Assembly (NCBI GenBank): GCA_002415025.1
Contig: DIBR01000004.1
Span: 34,229-64,586 of the forward strand
Direction of reading: 5' to 3'
DNA: 30,358 nt
Source of the DNA: Spongiibacteraceae bacterium UBA5047
Lineage (GTDB): Bacteria > Pseudomonadota > Gammaproteobacteria > Pseudomonadales > Spongiibacteraceae
Made by a program: the position numbers and the translations under genes. How positions within the stretch are numbered: position 1 is the first letter of the stretch; every line of letters starts with the position of its first letter. This document shows positions 7,460 to 16,610 of this stretch, piece by piece. The notes below the pieces were generated by a model that saw only the letters and a program-made list of their open reading frames with translations, was not told the DNA's origin and made no database searches.

Positions 7460-8680
7460 CTACCGAAGGCCGACGACAAAGCTGGCAATGGTAGTTGCGC
7501 TGCCCCCCAGGTTGAGAATCTGCGCGCGTTTTGCCCCTTCGATCTGACTGCTGCCGGCGCTGGAGTTTATCTGCCGCGCGGCATCGGCGAGCATGCGCAC
7601 GCCGGTTGCACCCACCGGATGCCCCTGGCCCATAAGGCCGCCACCGGGGTTGATGGGGATACTGCCGCTTCGTGTGATGCGCCCGTCTTCAACCGCCTGC
7701 CAACTCTGGCCGGGTGGCGTGATACCGAAGTGGTCTATGGCCATATACTCGGTGATGGTGAAGCAGTCGTGGGTTTCTATCACATCGATGTCGGCGGTGC
7801 TGTGCAACCCTGCCCGGCGCTGTGCGTCCTTGATAGCTTTGCTGACGTGAGGAAAAATCAATGCATCGTGCAGGCTGAGCGCCAGCTTGTCGCGCTGACG
7901 CATAGTTGCCGTGGTATGGCCCCAGCCGAGTATCTGCGGCAGCGATGCCGTGCTGGCTCCCAGTTTGCGCGCAGCGGCTTCGCTCACGAGAATGACGGCG
8001 GCGGCGCCATCGGTAAAGCCGGCGCAATCATTGCGGCGCAGCCGGCCTTCAACCGGAGGGTTGCGGCCGTCGTCTGTGTTAAAACTGCCTTCCGGAAATT
8101 GCCAGTCACGGGTTTGTGCGAGCGGGTTGTCTTTGCCATTGGCGAAATTGATTTTGCCGATCTCGCGCATGGCGGCTTCGTTCAGTCCGTAGCGGCGTTC
8201 GTATTCCGCTGCCAGGCCGTCAAACATCCACGGCCAGCAAAATTTTGCGGCGGTGGATTCTTCACCCGCCCAGGCGGCACTGGCCATATGCTGTGCGGCA
8301 ACATCGCCGCCTAAATGGCGCTCCTGTTCAACGCCAACCACCAGTACGCAGTCGTAGCGTCCTGCTTCTATATCGGCCATGGCGGCCAGTATTGCCATGC
8401 TGCCCGAGGCGCAAGCCGCCTCGTGACGGGAAATCGGCAGGCCGTGAAAGGCGGGGTCGACGGCGGCCAGCACACCGCCGAGCTGGCCCTGACCATTGGT
8501 CAGCTCGCCCATGAAGTTTCCAACGTGGGCAGCTTCGATGGCGGACGCGTGAATACCCGATGAGTTCAGCAGCTCGCCAACAGCGCTTTGCATTATCTCA
8601 AATAGGCCCGCGTTTTCACGGCCCCAATGCCGGGCAAAGTCGGTTTGCGATTGCCCCAGAATAAACACCGGTTTGCTCAT
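7460..8680 (-). CDS. SCP2-type thiolase (acetyl-CoA acetyltransferase family)
   Basis: This 406-residue thiolase-fold enzyme is of the SCP2/sterol-carrier type, which cleaves 3-oxoacyl-CoA with CoA, often for branched or steroid-like acyl chains. The nucleophile is C90 in HEAACASGSM. The motif ETHDCF (H304, D305, C306) replaces the NEAF motif of classical thiolases and supplies the second Cys. H354 sits in GGGLMGQGHPVGATG. The C-terminus reads LNLGGSATTIASFV, as in the family. AGGGGA lies about 7 bases before the ATG. It is the last gene of a four-gene minus-strand run (synthetase, NMO, receptor, thiolase), only 28 bases after the receptor stop. No strong terminator follows. The chain length or ring type of the substrate cannot be read from sequence. 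Confidence 0.92.
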   Translation of the reverse strand: MSKPVFILGQSQTDFARHWGRENAGLFEIMQSAVGELLNSSGIHASAIEAAHVGNFMGELTNGQGQLGGVLAAVDPAFHGLPISRHEAACASGSMAILAAMADIEAGRYDCVLVVGVEQERHLGGDVAAQHMASAAWAGEESTAAKFCWPWMFDGLAAEYERRYGLNEAAMREIGKINFANGKDNPLAQTRDWQFPEGSFNTDDGRNPPVEGRLRRNDCAGFTDGAAAVILVSEAAARKLGASTASLPQILGWGHTTATMRQRDKLALSLHDALIFPHVSKAIKDAQRRAGLHSTADIDVIETHDCFTITEYMAIDHFGITPPGQSWQAVEDGRITRSGSIPINPGGGLMGQGHPVGATGVRMLADAARQINSSAGSSQIEGAKRAQILNLGGSATTIASFVVGLR

Positions 8681-8708
8681 AGCGATTCCCCTGATTTACA
8701 GCGATGCA

Positions 8709-11207
8709 TTACCATCGATAGCTGAATTGTGCCGCGATGCTGCGCGGCCGTTCTATAAAGGCGTAGTGACCTACGCTACCAAAGATGCTGTTCGCCAGCG
8801 ACATGCTGTTGGCGTAGGTGATCACAACTTCGTCCGTCAGGTTCTTGCCGATCAGGGCGGCTTCCCAGCCGGCATTGATATCGGCCAGGGCAAGGCGCAG
8901 GTTCACCTTCTGATAGCCATCTTGCAACAAGCGGGGGTCGAGGTCCTGTGTCGGGTTGTAGTCGTCGGTAAATACCACGTCCAGAGCGCCGCTGAATTCG
9001 AGTGATTGCGCGACGGGTGTTCGATAACTCAGCGATACGTTGCCAGAGTAGTCGGCGACATACTGGTTGGTTTTGCCGGTAAAGTCACACAGGCCATCGT
9101 CTTCCGGGTCTGCCTGTTGTTGAAAACACTGGCCGTTTTTGAAGTCGGTGAATTCGAAATCCAGCCAGGCTATGGCAGCGCTCAGCGTTAGCGATTCCGT
9201 GACTGCAATCCGCCCATCCAGTTCCAGCCCCATGGTTTGCGCGGCGCCTGCGTTGCCCACATTAAACCCGAGCGTGCCATCAAAGATGCTGACCTGCAAA
9301 TCGTCGTACTCGGTATAGAACGCGGCGACGTTGAGGTTGGCGCGGCCATCAAACAAGGTGCTTTTGTTGCCAAGCTCCAGCGTTAGCGCCTCTTCTTCTT
9401 CAAATTCAAATGAACCAGCAAACTGCTCATCGGGAATGTTGCCATAATTTGGGTTATGCGGCGCAGGGTCATCAAGCGCAGGCGACTGGTTTGAGCGCGC
9501 GTCAAAGCCTCCGGATTTAAAGCCCTGACTCAGTGTGGCATACATCATACTGTCGTCACTCCAGTCATACTGCAGCGTCACCAGTGGTGAAATATTGCTG
9601 GACGTGCGACTGCCTTTGAGGTCCTGTTCTTCTACCGAAAGATTTTTGGCGAGTACGGTGCGTACTTCCTGTGAATCGGGTTGGCTGCCATCGTTAGTCA
9701 GCCGAATCGAGCGGCTGCCGTCTTTTTTCTCGTAGGAAAAACGCGCGCCCAGCGTTGTGCGAAAAGCCGGAGTCAGGTGCCAGGTGCCCTGAAAAAATAC
9801 CGAGCCCAGGCGGGTGTCGGTGGTAAATTCGCGCGGTGTGCGCAGGCCACGCAAATGTTCGCCGGCGTCGCCAACGCCGGCGACGCCACCAAAAACGTCG
9901 CCATCAACAGGGCGGTCACCCAGCCCGCCCGGGTTGGGCGCGCCGGTGTTTGGGTCTCTGGCGATGGCGTCGGCAAGGTTCAGTAGCTCAGGCAGAATGT
10001 CGCTGTCGATGCGCACGGCGTCAAAGTAATCCAGATCACTGATTTGAAAATAGGCGCCGGCGATAAACTCAAATTGGTCTCCTACAGGAGATACCCAGCG
10101 AAACTCCTGGCTGAATTGGCGGTATTCTTCCTGTAACAGCGCGTCGAATATCTCGGCTCCGGTGAAATCAACGTCGGCCACTTCTTCAAAGTCATACTGC
10201 ATCAGGCCGGTGATGAAACTCAGGATATGGCCGTCCCGGTCGTAGTCGGCCTGCAGCGTGATATTGCGGGTGTCGTTATTGCTGTAGTCGCCGTTGGACG
10301 AGCGTTTGAAGTCCTGAAAATTATTCAGTACGGACGAGTCGGCATCGATATTCAATACCGGCGGAACCTGGGTGTTGTCGAGTATCTCGGCGTAGGTACG
10401 CCCGGCAAACAACACATTGGATGAATTGGACACCTGATCCACCACGACTTCCACCTGGCGGCCGGTAACGTCGAAGCGGCCGGCTTCAAATTTTGCCAGC
10501 ACCTGCAGACGATCATTTACTGCCCAGTCCAGCAGCAGCCGCGCTGTAAGTTCGTCGCGCGCGGGTTCGTCACGGTCGAGGGTGAGGTTTTCGATATAAC
10601 CGTCCAGTTGCCGATAGCGCATCGCGAAGCGCGCTCCGATGTGGTCGGTGATCGGGCCGGAGATAACGACATCGGCAATTTCTTCGCCGTGTTCGGGTTC
10701 GACGAGAAGAGAAACCTTGCCTTCGTATTCTTCACCCGGTCGCTGCGATAACAAGCTCACAGCACCGGCAATGCTGTTTTTGCCGTACAGAATATTCTGT
10801 GGGCCGCGCAACACTTCCACGCGCGCCAGATCGAGAAAGGGAGCCCGGGAGAGTTGTGCGCGGCCGTAGTAAACACCATCAAAGTACATGCCAACCGACT
10901 GTTCGAAGCCCTGATTGATGCCGGAGCCAATGCCGCGAATATAGATATTGGTGCCAATCCCGGTTTCGGACATGGTGAAGTTGGGAATATAGGCTTGCAG
11001 GTTTTCTATTTTTTCAATGCCGGCTTCAATCAGTTTATCGCCAGACAGTGCGTTGACGGAAACCGGTACGTCTTGCAGGCTTTGGCTACGCAATTGCGCA
11101 GTGACAATAACCTCTTCCAGTACCGGGCTGCCGGCAGCGTGCACAACCGAGCTGGCGCAAATCACGGCGCACAGCGGCAGGGTCAAAAGGGTATTCGCGG
11201 TTCTCAT
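8709..11207 (-). CDS. TonB-dependent outer-membrane receptor
   Basis: This 832-residue outer-membrane beta-barrel has a plug domain. The Sec signal MRTANTLLTLPLCAVICASS ends near VVHAAG. The TonB-box-like EEVIVTAQLRSQSL follows, and the plug (residues ~45-160) includes VSVNALSGDKL, YIRGIGSGI and LRGPQNILYGKNSIAGAV. The barrel ends in a C-terminal aromatic residue (AAQFSYRW), as expected for assembly by Bam. It takes up a bulky substrate using energy from TonB-ExbBD. The protein lacks an obvious siderophore-receptor context; lying between a flavoprotein and a thiolase, it probably imports the substrate of the catabolic island (inference). The start at 11207 has GGAG 9 bases upstream; an ATG at 11222 is possible but lacks this. 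It starts 40 bases after the NMO stop. Confidence 0.95.
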   Translation of the reverse strand: MRTANTLLTLPLCAVICASSVVHAAGSPVLEEVIVTAQLRSQSLQDVPVSVNALSGDKLIEAGIEKIENLQAYIPNFTMSETGIGTNIYIRGIGSGINQGFEQSVGMYFDGVYYGRAQLSRAPFLDLARVEVLRGPQNILYGKNSIAGAVSLLSQRPGEEYEGKVSLLVEPEHGEEIADVVISGPITDHIGARFAMRYRQLDGYIENLTLDRDEPARDELTARLLLDWAVNDRLQVLAKFEAGRFDVTGRQVEVVVDQVSNSSNVLFAGRTYAEILDNTQVPPVLNIDADSSVLNNFQDFKRSSNGDYSNNDTRNITLQADYDRDGHILSFITGLMQYDFEEVADVDFTGAEIFDALLQEEYRQFSQEFRWVSPVGDQFEFIAGAYFQISDLDYFDAVRIDSDILPELLNLADAIARDPNTGAPNPGGLGDRPVDGDVFGGVAGVGDAGEHLRGLRTPREFTTDTRLGSVFFQGTWHLTPAFRTTLGARFSYEKKDGSRSIRLTNDGSQPDSQEVRTVLAKNLSVEEQDLKGSRTSSNISPLVTLQYDWSDDSMMYATLSQGFKSGGFDARSNQSPALDDPAPHNPNYGNIPDEQFAGSFEFEEEEALTLELGNKSTLFDGRANLNVAAFYTEYDDLQVSIFDGTLGFNVGNAGAAQTMGLELDGRIAVTESLTLSAAIAWLDFEFTDFKNGQCFQQQADPEDDGLCDFTGKTNQYVADYSGNVSLSYRTPVAQSLEFSGALDVVFTDDYNPTQDLDPRLLQDGYQKVNLRLALADINAGWEAALIGKNLTDEVVITYANSMSLANSIFGSVGHYAFIERPRSIAAQFSYRW

Positions 11208-11247
11208 TATTATGGACTCCATGTTGGTGTACTCGTCCCTGTTTTTG

Positions 11248-12183
11248 CTAGTTGGCTAGCGATGCGGTCGCGCTCTGTGATTGCTGATACTGCTGGTCGA
11301 GTTCGTTCACAATTTCCTGAACGCTTTGCAGCGATTTCACCGGCCCGACGGACTGACCGGCAGCCCAGATATCCTTCCAGCGTTTTGCATCAACGCTGGC
11401 GCTGACATTCATCTCCGATTTTTTGGGCATATTGTCAGGGTCGAATCCGGCTTTCGTCAGCGATTCGCGCAGCCAGTTGGCGTTTACGCCGGTGATGGCA
11501 TCCGAACAGACAATGTCGTCGACGCCGCTGTCGATAACCATTTGTTTGTAGTCGTCTGCCACCATGCTTTCACGGCTCGCGAGAAATCGGGTGCCGAGGT
11601 AGGCCAGATCCACGCCCAGAGCCGTGGCGGCGTTAATGCCGCGACCACTGGCGATTCCCCCGCCGAGGATGATCGGCCCGTCCCAGAACTCACGTACGGC
11701 ATCGACGAAGGCGAAGGGGCTTAGGGGGCCGGTGTGCCCGCCGGCGCCAGAACAGACCAGTACCAGTCCGTCTACACCGGCGTCTATTGCCTTGCGTGCG
11801 AAGGTAGGGTTTATCACATCGGCAAATACCAGGCTGCCAGCGCGGTGTACGGCCTCAACAATGTGGCCGGGGCTGCCGAGTGCGGTAATCACGAGGTCGG
11901 GCTGATGCGCGAGAATCTGTTCAAGATCGGCGTCGCGGCGTTTAAAGGTCGGGTGCACAATCAGGTTTACCGCCCAGGGCTTGCCCTGGCAGCCGTCGAC
12001 AATCTGGTCCAGCCAGGTTGCCAGTTGTTCACTGGTTCGGGCATTTTGCGTGGGGAAGGAACCGAGTATGCCGGCCTGTGCAGCGGCGATAACCATCTCC
12101 GGGCCGGATACCAGAAACATGGGCGCCTGCACGATGGGCAGGCTGAGCCTTCCGCACAAGTTCTGAAATTGCTGTCTGCTCAT
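11248..12183 (-). CDS. Nitronate monooxygenase-like flavoprotein (2-nitropropane dioxygenase family)
   Basis: This 311-residue FMN-binding TIM barrel has the N-terminal strand PIVQAPMFLVSG, the block AGILGSFPTQNAR, and the catalytic histidine H150 in CSGAGGHTG. The phosphate-binding strand IILGGGIASGRGI and ALGVDLAYLGTRFLAS follow. Family members oxidise alkyl nitronates, but many relatives sit in acyl-CoA or aromatic degradation clusters and may act as enoyl reductases. The ATG overlaps the stop of the upstream acyl-CoA synthetase by one base (TAATG at 12185-12181), which supports translational coupling and a shared pathway. A longer reading frame from 12270 lies inside the synthetase and is not used. 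Confidence 0.9.
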   Translation of the reverse strand: MSRQQFQNLCGRLSLPIVQAPMFLVSGPEMVIAAAQAGILGSFPTQNARTSEQLATWLDQIVDGCQGKPWAVNLIVHPTFKRRDADLEQILAHQPDLVITALGSPGHIVEAVHRAGSLVFADVINPTFARKAIDAGVDGLVLVCSGAGGHTGPLSPFAFVDAVREFWDGPIILGGGIASGRGINAATALGVDLAYLGTRFLASRESMVADDYKQMVIDSGVDDIVCSDAITGVNANWLRESLTKAGFDPDNMPKKSEMNVSASVDAKRWKDIWAAGQSVGPVKSLQSVQEIVNELDQQYQQSQSATASLAN

Positions 12184-13811
12184 TAATGCATATTCTCCAG
12201 TGTGTGGCGCACTACCTTGCCTAGCGGGTTGCGTGGCAGTGCTTGCAGCTGCACCATTTTTTCCGGCCATTTGAAGCGGGCGAGGCCGCGTTCAGCGAGG
12301 TGGTCGCAGATCTGTTCAAGACTCAGGGTATGGTTGTCTTTCATCACGACGAAGGCACACACCCGCTGACCCAAATGCTCGTCGGGCATGGCGGCCACGG
12401 CGGCCTCAAGAACGTGTGGATGTGTGCTCAGCAGTTGGTCAATTTCTTCCGGTGATATTTTCATACCGCCGCGCACAATAAGGTCTTTGTTGCGCCCTAC
12501 AAAGCGGTAAAAGGCATTGTTGTCACCCGTGATTTCAAACAGGTCGCCGGTGCGAAAAAAACCTTCCTGATCGAACAGGCCGTCATTGTCGTGCTCGCTG
12601 CGCCAATAGCCTTCGAACACCGTTGGGCCTTTGATCAATAACTCGCCCGGTGTTTTAGCCTCTACAATCTCGTTGCCGCTGTCGACGTCAACCAGACGGG
12701 TTTTAAAACTTTGGGCAATGCGGTTGTGCCAGCTAAAGCCCGGGGCACCAAAACGGGGAAAAAGGTTGGCGCGGGCGGCGGGGTCGGGTACATCGGTGGC
12801 GTCAGACACCAGACAGCATCCTTCGTTGGAGCCGAACATATTGACCACGTCCACACCGAGTTTCTCTTTAAAACCGGTGATCATGCCCGGTGTAAGGGGT
12901 GCGCTGCCCGAGCCGATAATGCTCAGGCTGGAAACATCACGTGAATCCAGAAGTTCCGGCTTGGCGAGCAGTAACGACAGCAGGGCCGGCGGTGCAACGG
13001 TGTAAACCGCCTGTTCCTGTTCAATCTGTTCAAGAAAAACGGACAGATCCATGGGGTGGTGCAATACCAGTTTGCCGCGTACCGAAAGCCAATAGATCAG
13101 AAAGACACTGATCGCAGCCATATTCACCATGGGGAAGGGCGCCAGCATGGAAGCGTTGGCGGGCAGCGCCGTCGCATCTTCAAAGCTGGGGATCATGGCC
13201 AGCCAGTGGCGGTGGCGACGGGGAACGCCTTTGGGTGTGCCGGTTGTACCGGAGGTCCAGCACAGGGTGAACAGACTCTCGGCATCGGGTGTTGGCAGGT
13301 TCCTGTCCAGCGGGGCGGCATCGGTCATGAGTCGCGGCAGTGATTGCCAGCCCGGTGCTTCGCCGTCCACACAGAGTCGCAGTATTTTGCTATCAAGCAC
13401 GCCCTTATCAACTAGAGCGTCAAACTCGGCCAGTGGCGATTCGCCCTTGAAACGGCTGATGCTGATGATGGCCACCGGTTCTGCGCTGCCGATAATCATG
13501 CTCAGTTCGTGAGCGCGGTATTGCATGGGCGCTGGCGAGATGACAGCGCCGAGTCTGGCGGCGGCCAGATATATCATGGGCAGTTCCACAATATTCGGGA
13601 GCTGTACCATAAGAATATCGCCGCGCCGTACGCCGTTGGCAGCCAGCGCCGCTGCCAGCGACAGCACCTCTTGTTGCAGCGCGTTAAAACTGAGCCGCCT
13701 AGGTGCTGAACCACAAAGTTCGCTGCGGTTAGCCGGGTCAACAACGGCATCCCGGGAGCCGCTATCGTCAACAGCATGCTGAAACAGGTCCCAGACGGTG
13801 GCGGCAGCCAT
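12183..13811 (-). CDS. Acyl-CoA synthetase (AMP-forming ligase)
   Basis: This 542-residue ANL-superfamily ligase activates a carboxylic acid with ATP and CoA through an acyl-AMP. It has the P-loop motif SGTTGTPKG (187-195), the adenine-contact motif MFGSNEG, the hinge/ATP region FRTGDLFEI and GRNKDLIVRGGMKISPEEID, and the catalytic lysine K532 in PRNPLGKVVR. The length and order are normal. AGGAG lies 5 bases before the ATG at 13811; an in-frame ATG at 13835 lacks this. It opens the minus-strand arm of the catabolic island, divergent from the dioxygenase. A substrate is suggested only by context: an acid made by the PaaN-type dehydrogenase on the other arm. Confidence 0.93.
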   Translation of the reverse strand: MAAATVWDLFQHAVDDSGSRDAVVDPANRSELCGSAPRRLSFNALQQEVLSLAAALAANGVRRGDILMVQLPNIVELPMIYLAAARLGAVISPAPMQYRAHELSMIIGSAEPVAIISISRFKGESPLAEFDALVDKGVLDSKILRLCVDGEAPGWQSLPRLMTDAAPLDRNLPTPDAESLFTLCWTSGTTGTPKGVPRRHRHWLAMIPSFEDATALPANASMLAPFPMVNMAAISVFLIYWLSVRGKLVLHHPMDLSVFLEQIEQEQAVYTVAPPALLSLLLAKPELLDSRDVSSLSIIGSGSAPLTPGMITGFKEKLGVDVVNMFGSNEGCCLVSDATDVPDPAARANLFPRFGAPGFSWHNRIAQSFKTRLVDVDSGNEIVEAKTPGELLIKGPTVFEGYWRSEHDNDGLFDQEGFFRTGDLFEITGDNNAFYRFVGRNKDLIVRGGMKISPEEIDQLLSTHPHVLEAAVAAMPDEHLGQRVCAFVVMKDNHTLSLEQICDHLAERGLARFKWPEKMVQLQALPRNPLGKVVRHTLENMH

Positions 13812-13874
13812 GAAGTCTCCTCGTTCGATGGTCAAGGTTCAATGGTCAAACTTCCTACCTGATGGCAGGCACTT

Positions 13875-13905
13875 ATTATATTTAAGTTCTACAGTGCAAT
13901 CGTAA
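13875..13905 (-). promoter_or_regulatory. Candidate promoter of the leftward catabolic arm
   Basis: On the minus strand a perfect TATAAT (13880-13875) is preceded by TTACGA (13905-13900), a 4/6 match to a -35 box, with a 19-base spacer. The spacer is long, so either the -35 is elsewhere or an activator is needed. It lies 64 bases upstream of the synthetase ATG. Confidence 0.35.
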
Positions 13906-13918
13906 GCTTGCATTACGA
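13900..13918. promoter_or_regulatory. Inverted repeat, candidate shared operator
   Basis: TCGTAA and TTACGA form a perfect 6-bp dyad around 7 bases. It overlaps the -35 candidates of both divergent promoters and so could govern both arms. The HxlR-type regulator at 20668-21624 is the obvious candidate binder, but this is inference. Confidence 0.35.
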
Positions 13919-13936
13919 AACTTGTCAAGCTATCTT
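13909..13936 (+). promoter_or_regulatory. Candidate promoter of the rightward catabolic arm
   Basis: TTGCAT and TATCTT, each 4/6 to consensus, are 16 bases apart, about 72 bases before the dioxygenase ATG. The -10 is followed by a perfect palindrome TTGTCGACAA (13935-13944). Confidence 0.3.
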
Positions 13937-14007
13937 GTCGACAACACCACAACGGCCCGATGACGCGGGCGGTTATTTTGATTGCTCACATCAACGGGAG
14001 ATTGGCT

Positions 14008-15432
14008 ATGGCAGCGGTTGCTGAACAGCAGACACTCAACAGTAAGAATCCCTACCTGCAGGGCATGTACGCTCCAGTCGCACATGAGGCAACCTGCCTT
14101 GAATTGCCCGTTACCGGCGAAATTCCTGCTGATATCCACGGCAGCTACGTGCGCAACGGGCCGAACCCGCAGCGTGCCCCCGGCGCCATGCATCACTGGT
14201 TTGATGGCGATGGCATGATGCACGCGGTTTATCTGGAAAACGGCCGCGCGGAATACCGCAACCGTTATGTGCGTTCGCAGGATTTTATCGACGATACGGC
14301 AGGCACCTGTCGGGTTGGCGGTGTTATGGAACCCGCAACACTCGAGCGTTCACCCAAGGTCTATAAAGATACTGCCAACACAGACGTTATTTTGCATAAC
14401 GGCCAATTGATGGCGCTGTGGTATATCAGCGGCCACCCGGTACGCATTGACCCGCGTACGCTGGAAGCCATGGGTGAAGAGTCCTTTGGCGGCAAGCTGC
14501 CACGACATGTTTCAGCGCATTCGAAAACTGATCCGCGAACGGGAGAATTTCTGTTTTTTGACTACGCCCTGTATGAGCCAAACATGAGTTGCGGGGTGGT
14601 CGGCGCGAATAATGAGCTGCAGTCTTTTCAAACCATCGATTTGCCGGGGCCACGCCTGCCTCACGACATGGCTTTTACCGAAAATTATTTCGTCCTCCAC
14701 GATCTGCCGGTGGTGTTTACCGAGCAGGCGCTGCGCCATCACCAATGGTCAATAGAAGTGGCAGATCAGCCAACGCGGTTTGGCGTAGTGCCGCGTAGCG
14801 GTAGAGGGAACGTGCAATGGTTTGAAACAGACCCTTGCTACATCTATCACGTCATTAACGCCTGGGAAGAGGGTGACGAAATCGTCATGCTCGGCTGCAA
14901 AATGGTGCCCAATACCCACGCCGACGGCAGTGCCTTTGGTCCCTATAAAAATATGGTCGAAGTGCTGGCGCTTAACGCGGTTCCCTGTGAGTGGCGTATG
15001 AATCTTCGCACCGGCAAGTGCCGTGCACGCGTGCTGGATGATGCCATTGGTGAATTTCCCGCCATAAATCTTTCTGCTGGCGGGCTGCGCAATCGCTATG
15101 CGTATGTGCAATCCATTGCCCCTGAAAATACCCTGAAGTTCGATGGCATTTACAAATACGATTTTTTTACCGGTGATAAAACACTCTACCGGTACGAGAA
15201 AGGCGTGTTTGGCTCCGAAGTCGCTTTTGCGCCACGTATCGGTGCAGTGGATGAAGACGACGGATATATTCTGTGCTTTTGCATTGATGAAGCGTCTCAG
15301 ACCTCTGAGCTGCGCATCTGGAATGCTAAAGCCATTGAAGATGGGCCGGTTGCGCGGGTTCACCTGCCTGAGCGGGTGCCGGCCGGTTTTCATGCAACCT
15401 GGGCTGATGCCAGCGAATGGGTGGGGCGCTAA
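14008..15432 (+). CDS. Carotenoid-cleavage-type dioxygenase (CCD/RPE65/lignostilbene dioxygenase family)
   Basis: This 474-residue non-haem iron(II) enzyme of the seven-bladed propeller family splits an alkene double bond with O2 to give two carbonyls. Four iron-ligand histidines are recognisable: H171 in HVSAHSKTDPRTGE, H219 in LPHDMAFTENY, H281 in IYHVINAWEEG and H462 in GFHATW. The N-terminal block GSYVRNGPNP and FDGDGMMHAV are diagnostic. No signal peptide is seen, so it acts in the cytoplasm or at the membrane face. Substrates in the family include carotenoids, apocarotenals, stilbenes and isoeugenol; sequence alone does not choose. GGGAG lies 7 bases before the chosen ATG. Its stop overlaps the start of the next gene (TAATG), making it the head of a tightly packed operon. 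Confidence 0.93.
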   Translation: MAAVAEQQTLNSKNPYLQGMYAPVAHEATCLELPVTGEIPADIHGSYVRNGPNPQRAPGAMHHWFDGDGMMHAVYLENGRAEYRNRYVRSQDFIDDTAGTCRVGGVMEPATLERSPKVYKDTANTDVILHNGQLMALWYISGHPVRIDPRTLEAMGEESFGGKLPRHVSAHSKTDPRTGEFLFFDYALYEPNMSCGVVGANNELQSFQTIDLPGPRLPHDMAFTENYFVLHDLPVVFTEQALRHHQWSIEVADQPTRFGVVPRSGRGNVQWFETDPCYIYHVINAWEEGDEIVMLGCKMVPNTHADGSAFGPYKNMVEVLALNAVPCEWRMNLRTGKCRARVLDDAIGEFPAINLSAGGLRNRYAYVQSIAPENTLKFDGIYKYDFFTGDKTLYRYEKGVFGSEVAFAPRIGAVDEDDGYILCFCIDEASQTSELRIWNAKAIEDGPVARVHLPERVPAGFHATWADASEWVGR

Positions 15433-16610
15433 TGGACGCATACCTGTACGAAGCATTGAGAACGCCGCGCACCAAGGCTCGGGAGAATGGCAGCCTGGCC
15501 GCATTGCCCCCCTCGCAATTAGTGAGCAGCCTGGTTGCCGAGCTCGGCTTGCGCGGGCTTGATACACAGCACTGTGAGCAGCTGATATTGGGCTGTGTCG
15601 GACAGATAAAAGCTCAGGGCGGCAATATCGCACTGGCGAGCAAACTGCACGCGGGCTTGCCCGACAGTTGCTCCGCCATGACCCTTAACCACTATTGCGT
15701 TTCCGGCCTCAGCAGTATCGGTGTGGCTGCGAACGCGTGCGCGCTCGGGCAGCAGCACCTGGTGTTGGCCGGCGGGGTGGAGTGCATGTCGCAAGTACCG
15801 TTTATGGCGGACAAGGCTGCCTATTATAGTGACAGGTGCTTGCCCCCTCGCTTGCGCTATATGCCGGTTGCCTTGTCTGCCGACTTGTTGGCGAATAAAG
15901 AGGGCGTGTCGCGTGCGGAGTTAAATGCCGTTACCGCCGAGTCACACCGCAGAGCGGTTTGTGCAGATGACTACCAGCGTTCCCGCGTCACCATCCGCGA
16001 TGAAGCAGGAACCGTGCTGGCCGATAGCGACGAATGTATTCGTGCCGGCAGTTCCGAAGAACAACTGGCAACAATGCCTGCTGCCTTTGCCGAGCTGGCT
16101 GGTCAGTATGCCGAAGCGATAGACGGCAGAACGCTGGAACACGTGCACAGCGTTGCCAATGCACCGCCGATGGTTGATGGCGCTGCGCTGGCGGCTATCG
16201 GCGGGAAAAGTGTGAGTGACGTCTTTTCGGGAACTCAACCGCGCGCGCGAATTCTTGGCTGGACCGATGCCGCCGCTGACCCCGTCGATTCACTGACGGG
16301 TGGCATGGCGGCAATGGACAAATTGCTGGCCGCGCAGAAACTTCGCCTCGCCGATATTGATCGCATCGAATTCATGGAAGCCTTTGCGGTAGTGCCGGTC
16401 CTGTTTTCCCGCCGCTACGACGTTGATCAAGACAAGGTGAATGTGTCGGGCGGGCATCTCGCCAAAGGTCACCCGATGGGCGCTACCGGTGCGGTGCTGC
16501 TGTCTACACTCTGTGATGTGCTTGAATGCGACGATAAAACGCTGGGGCTTGTGGTAGCAACCGGTGCCGGTGGCGTGGGTTCGGCCATGTTGATAGAGCG
16601 TCTGTACTGA
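15432..16610 (+). CDS. Thiolase (acyl-CoA acyltransferase) with altered active site
   Basis: This 392-residue protein has the classical thiolase layout. The nucleophile C89 is present in LNHYCVSGLSS and H347 is present in GGHLAKGHPMGATG. Two usual active-site residues are not. The NEAF/HEAF motif reads MEAFA (M315 in place of Asn or His), and the C-terminal Cys of the CxGGGxG loop is Thr (T377 in VVATGAGGVGSAM). Such a protein may cleave an unusual 3-oxoacyl-CoA, or run only one direction of the reaction. The start overlaps the dioxygenase stop by one base (TAATG), and its own stop overlaps the next start (TGATG), which indicates coupled translation. The fold is certain; the precise reaction is not. 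Confidence 0.92.
   Translation: MDAYLYEALRTPRTKARENGSLAALPPSQLVSSLVAELGLRGLDTQHCEQLILGCVGQIKAQGGNIALASKLHAGLPDSCSAMTLNHYCVSGLSSIGVAANACALGQQHLVLAGGVECMSQVPFMADKAAYYSDRCLPPRLRYMPVALSADLLANKEGVSRAELNAVTAESHRRAVCADDYQRSRVTIRDEAGTVLADSDECIRAGSSEEQLATMPAAFAELAGQYAEAIDGRTLEHVHSVANAPPMVDGAALAAIGGKSVSDVFSGTQPRARILGWTDAAADPVDSLTGGMAAMDKLLAAQKLRLADIDRIEFMEAFAVVPVLFSRRYDVDQDKVNVSGGHLAKGHPMGATGAVLLSTLCDVLECDDKTLGLVVATGAGGVGSAMLIERLY

Noticed and set aside
7337..8314. A 325-codon plus-strand open frame
   Set aside because: It lies opposite the SCP2-type thiolase, and its Cys/Gly/Ala-rich product looks like a reverse-complement shadow.
14749..15633. A 294-codon minus-strand open frame
   Set aside because: It is antisense to the dioxygenase and thiolase, both of which carry intact catalytic motifs.
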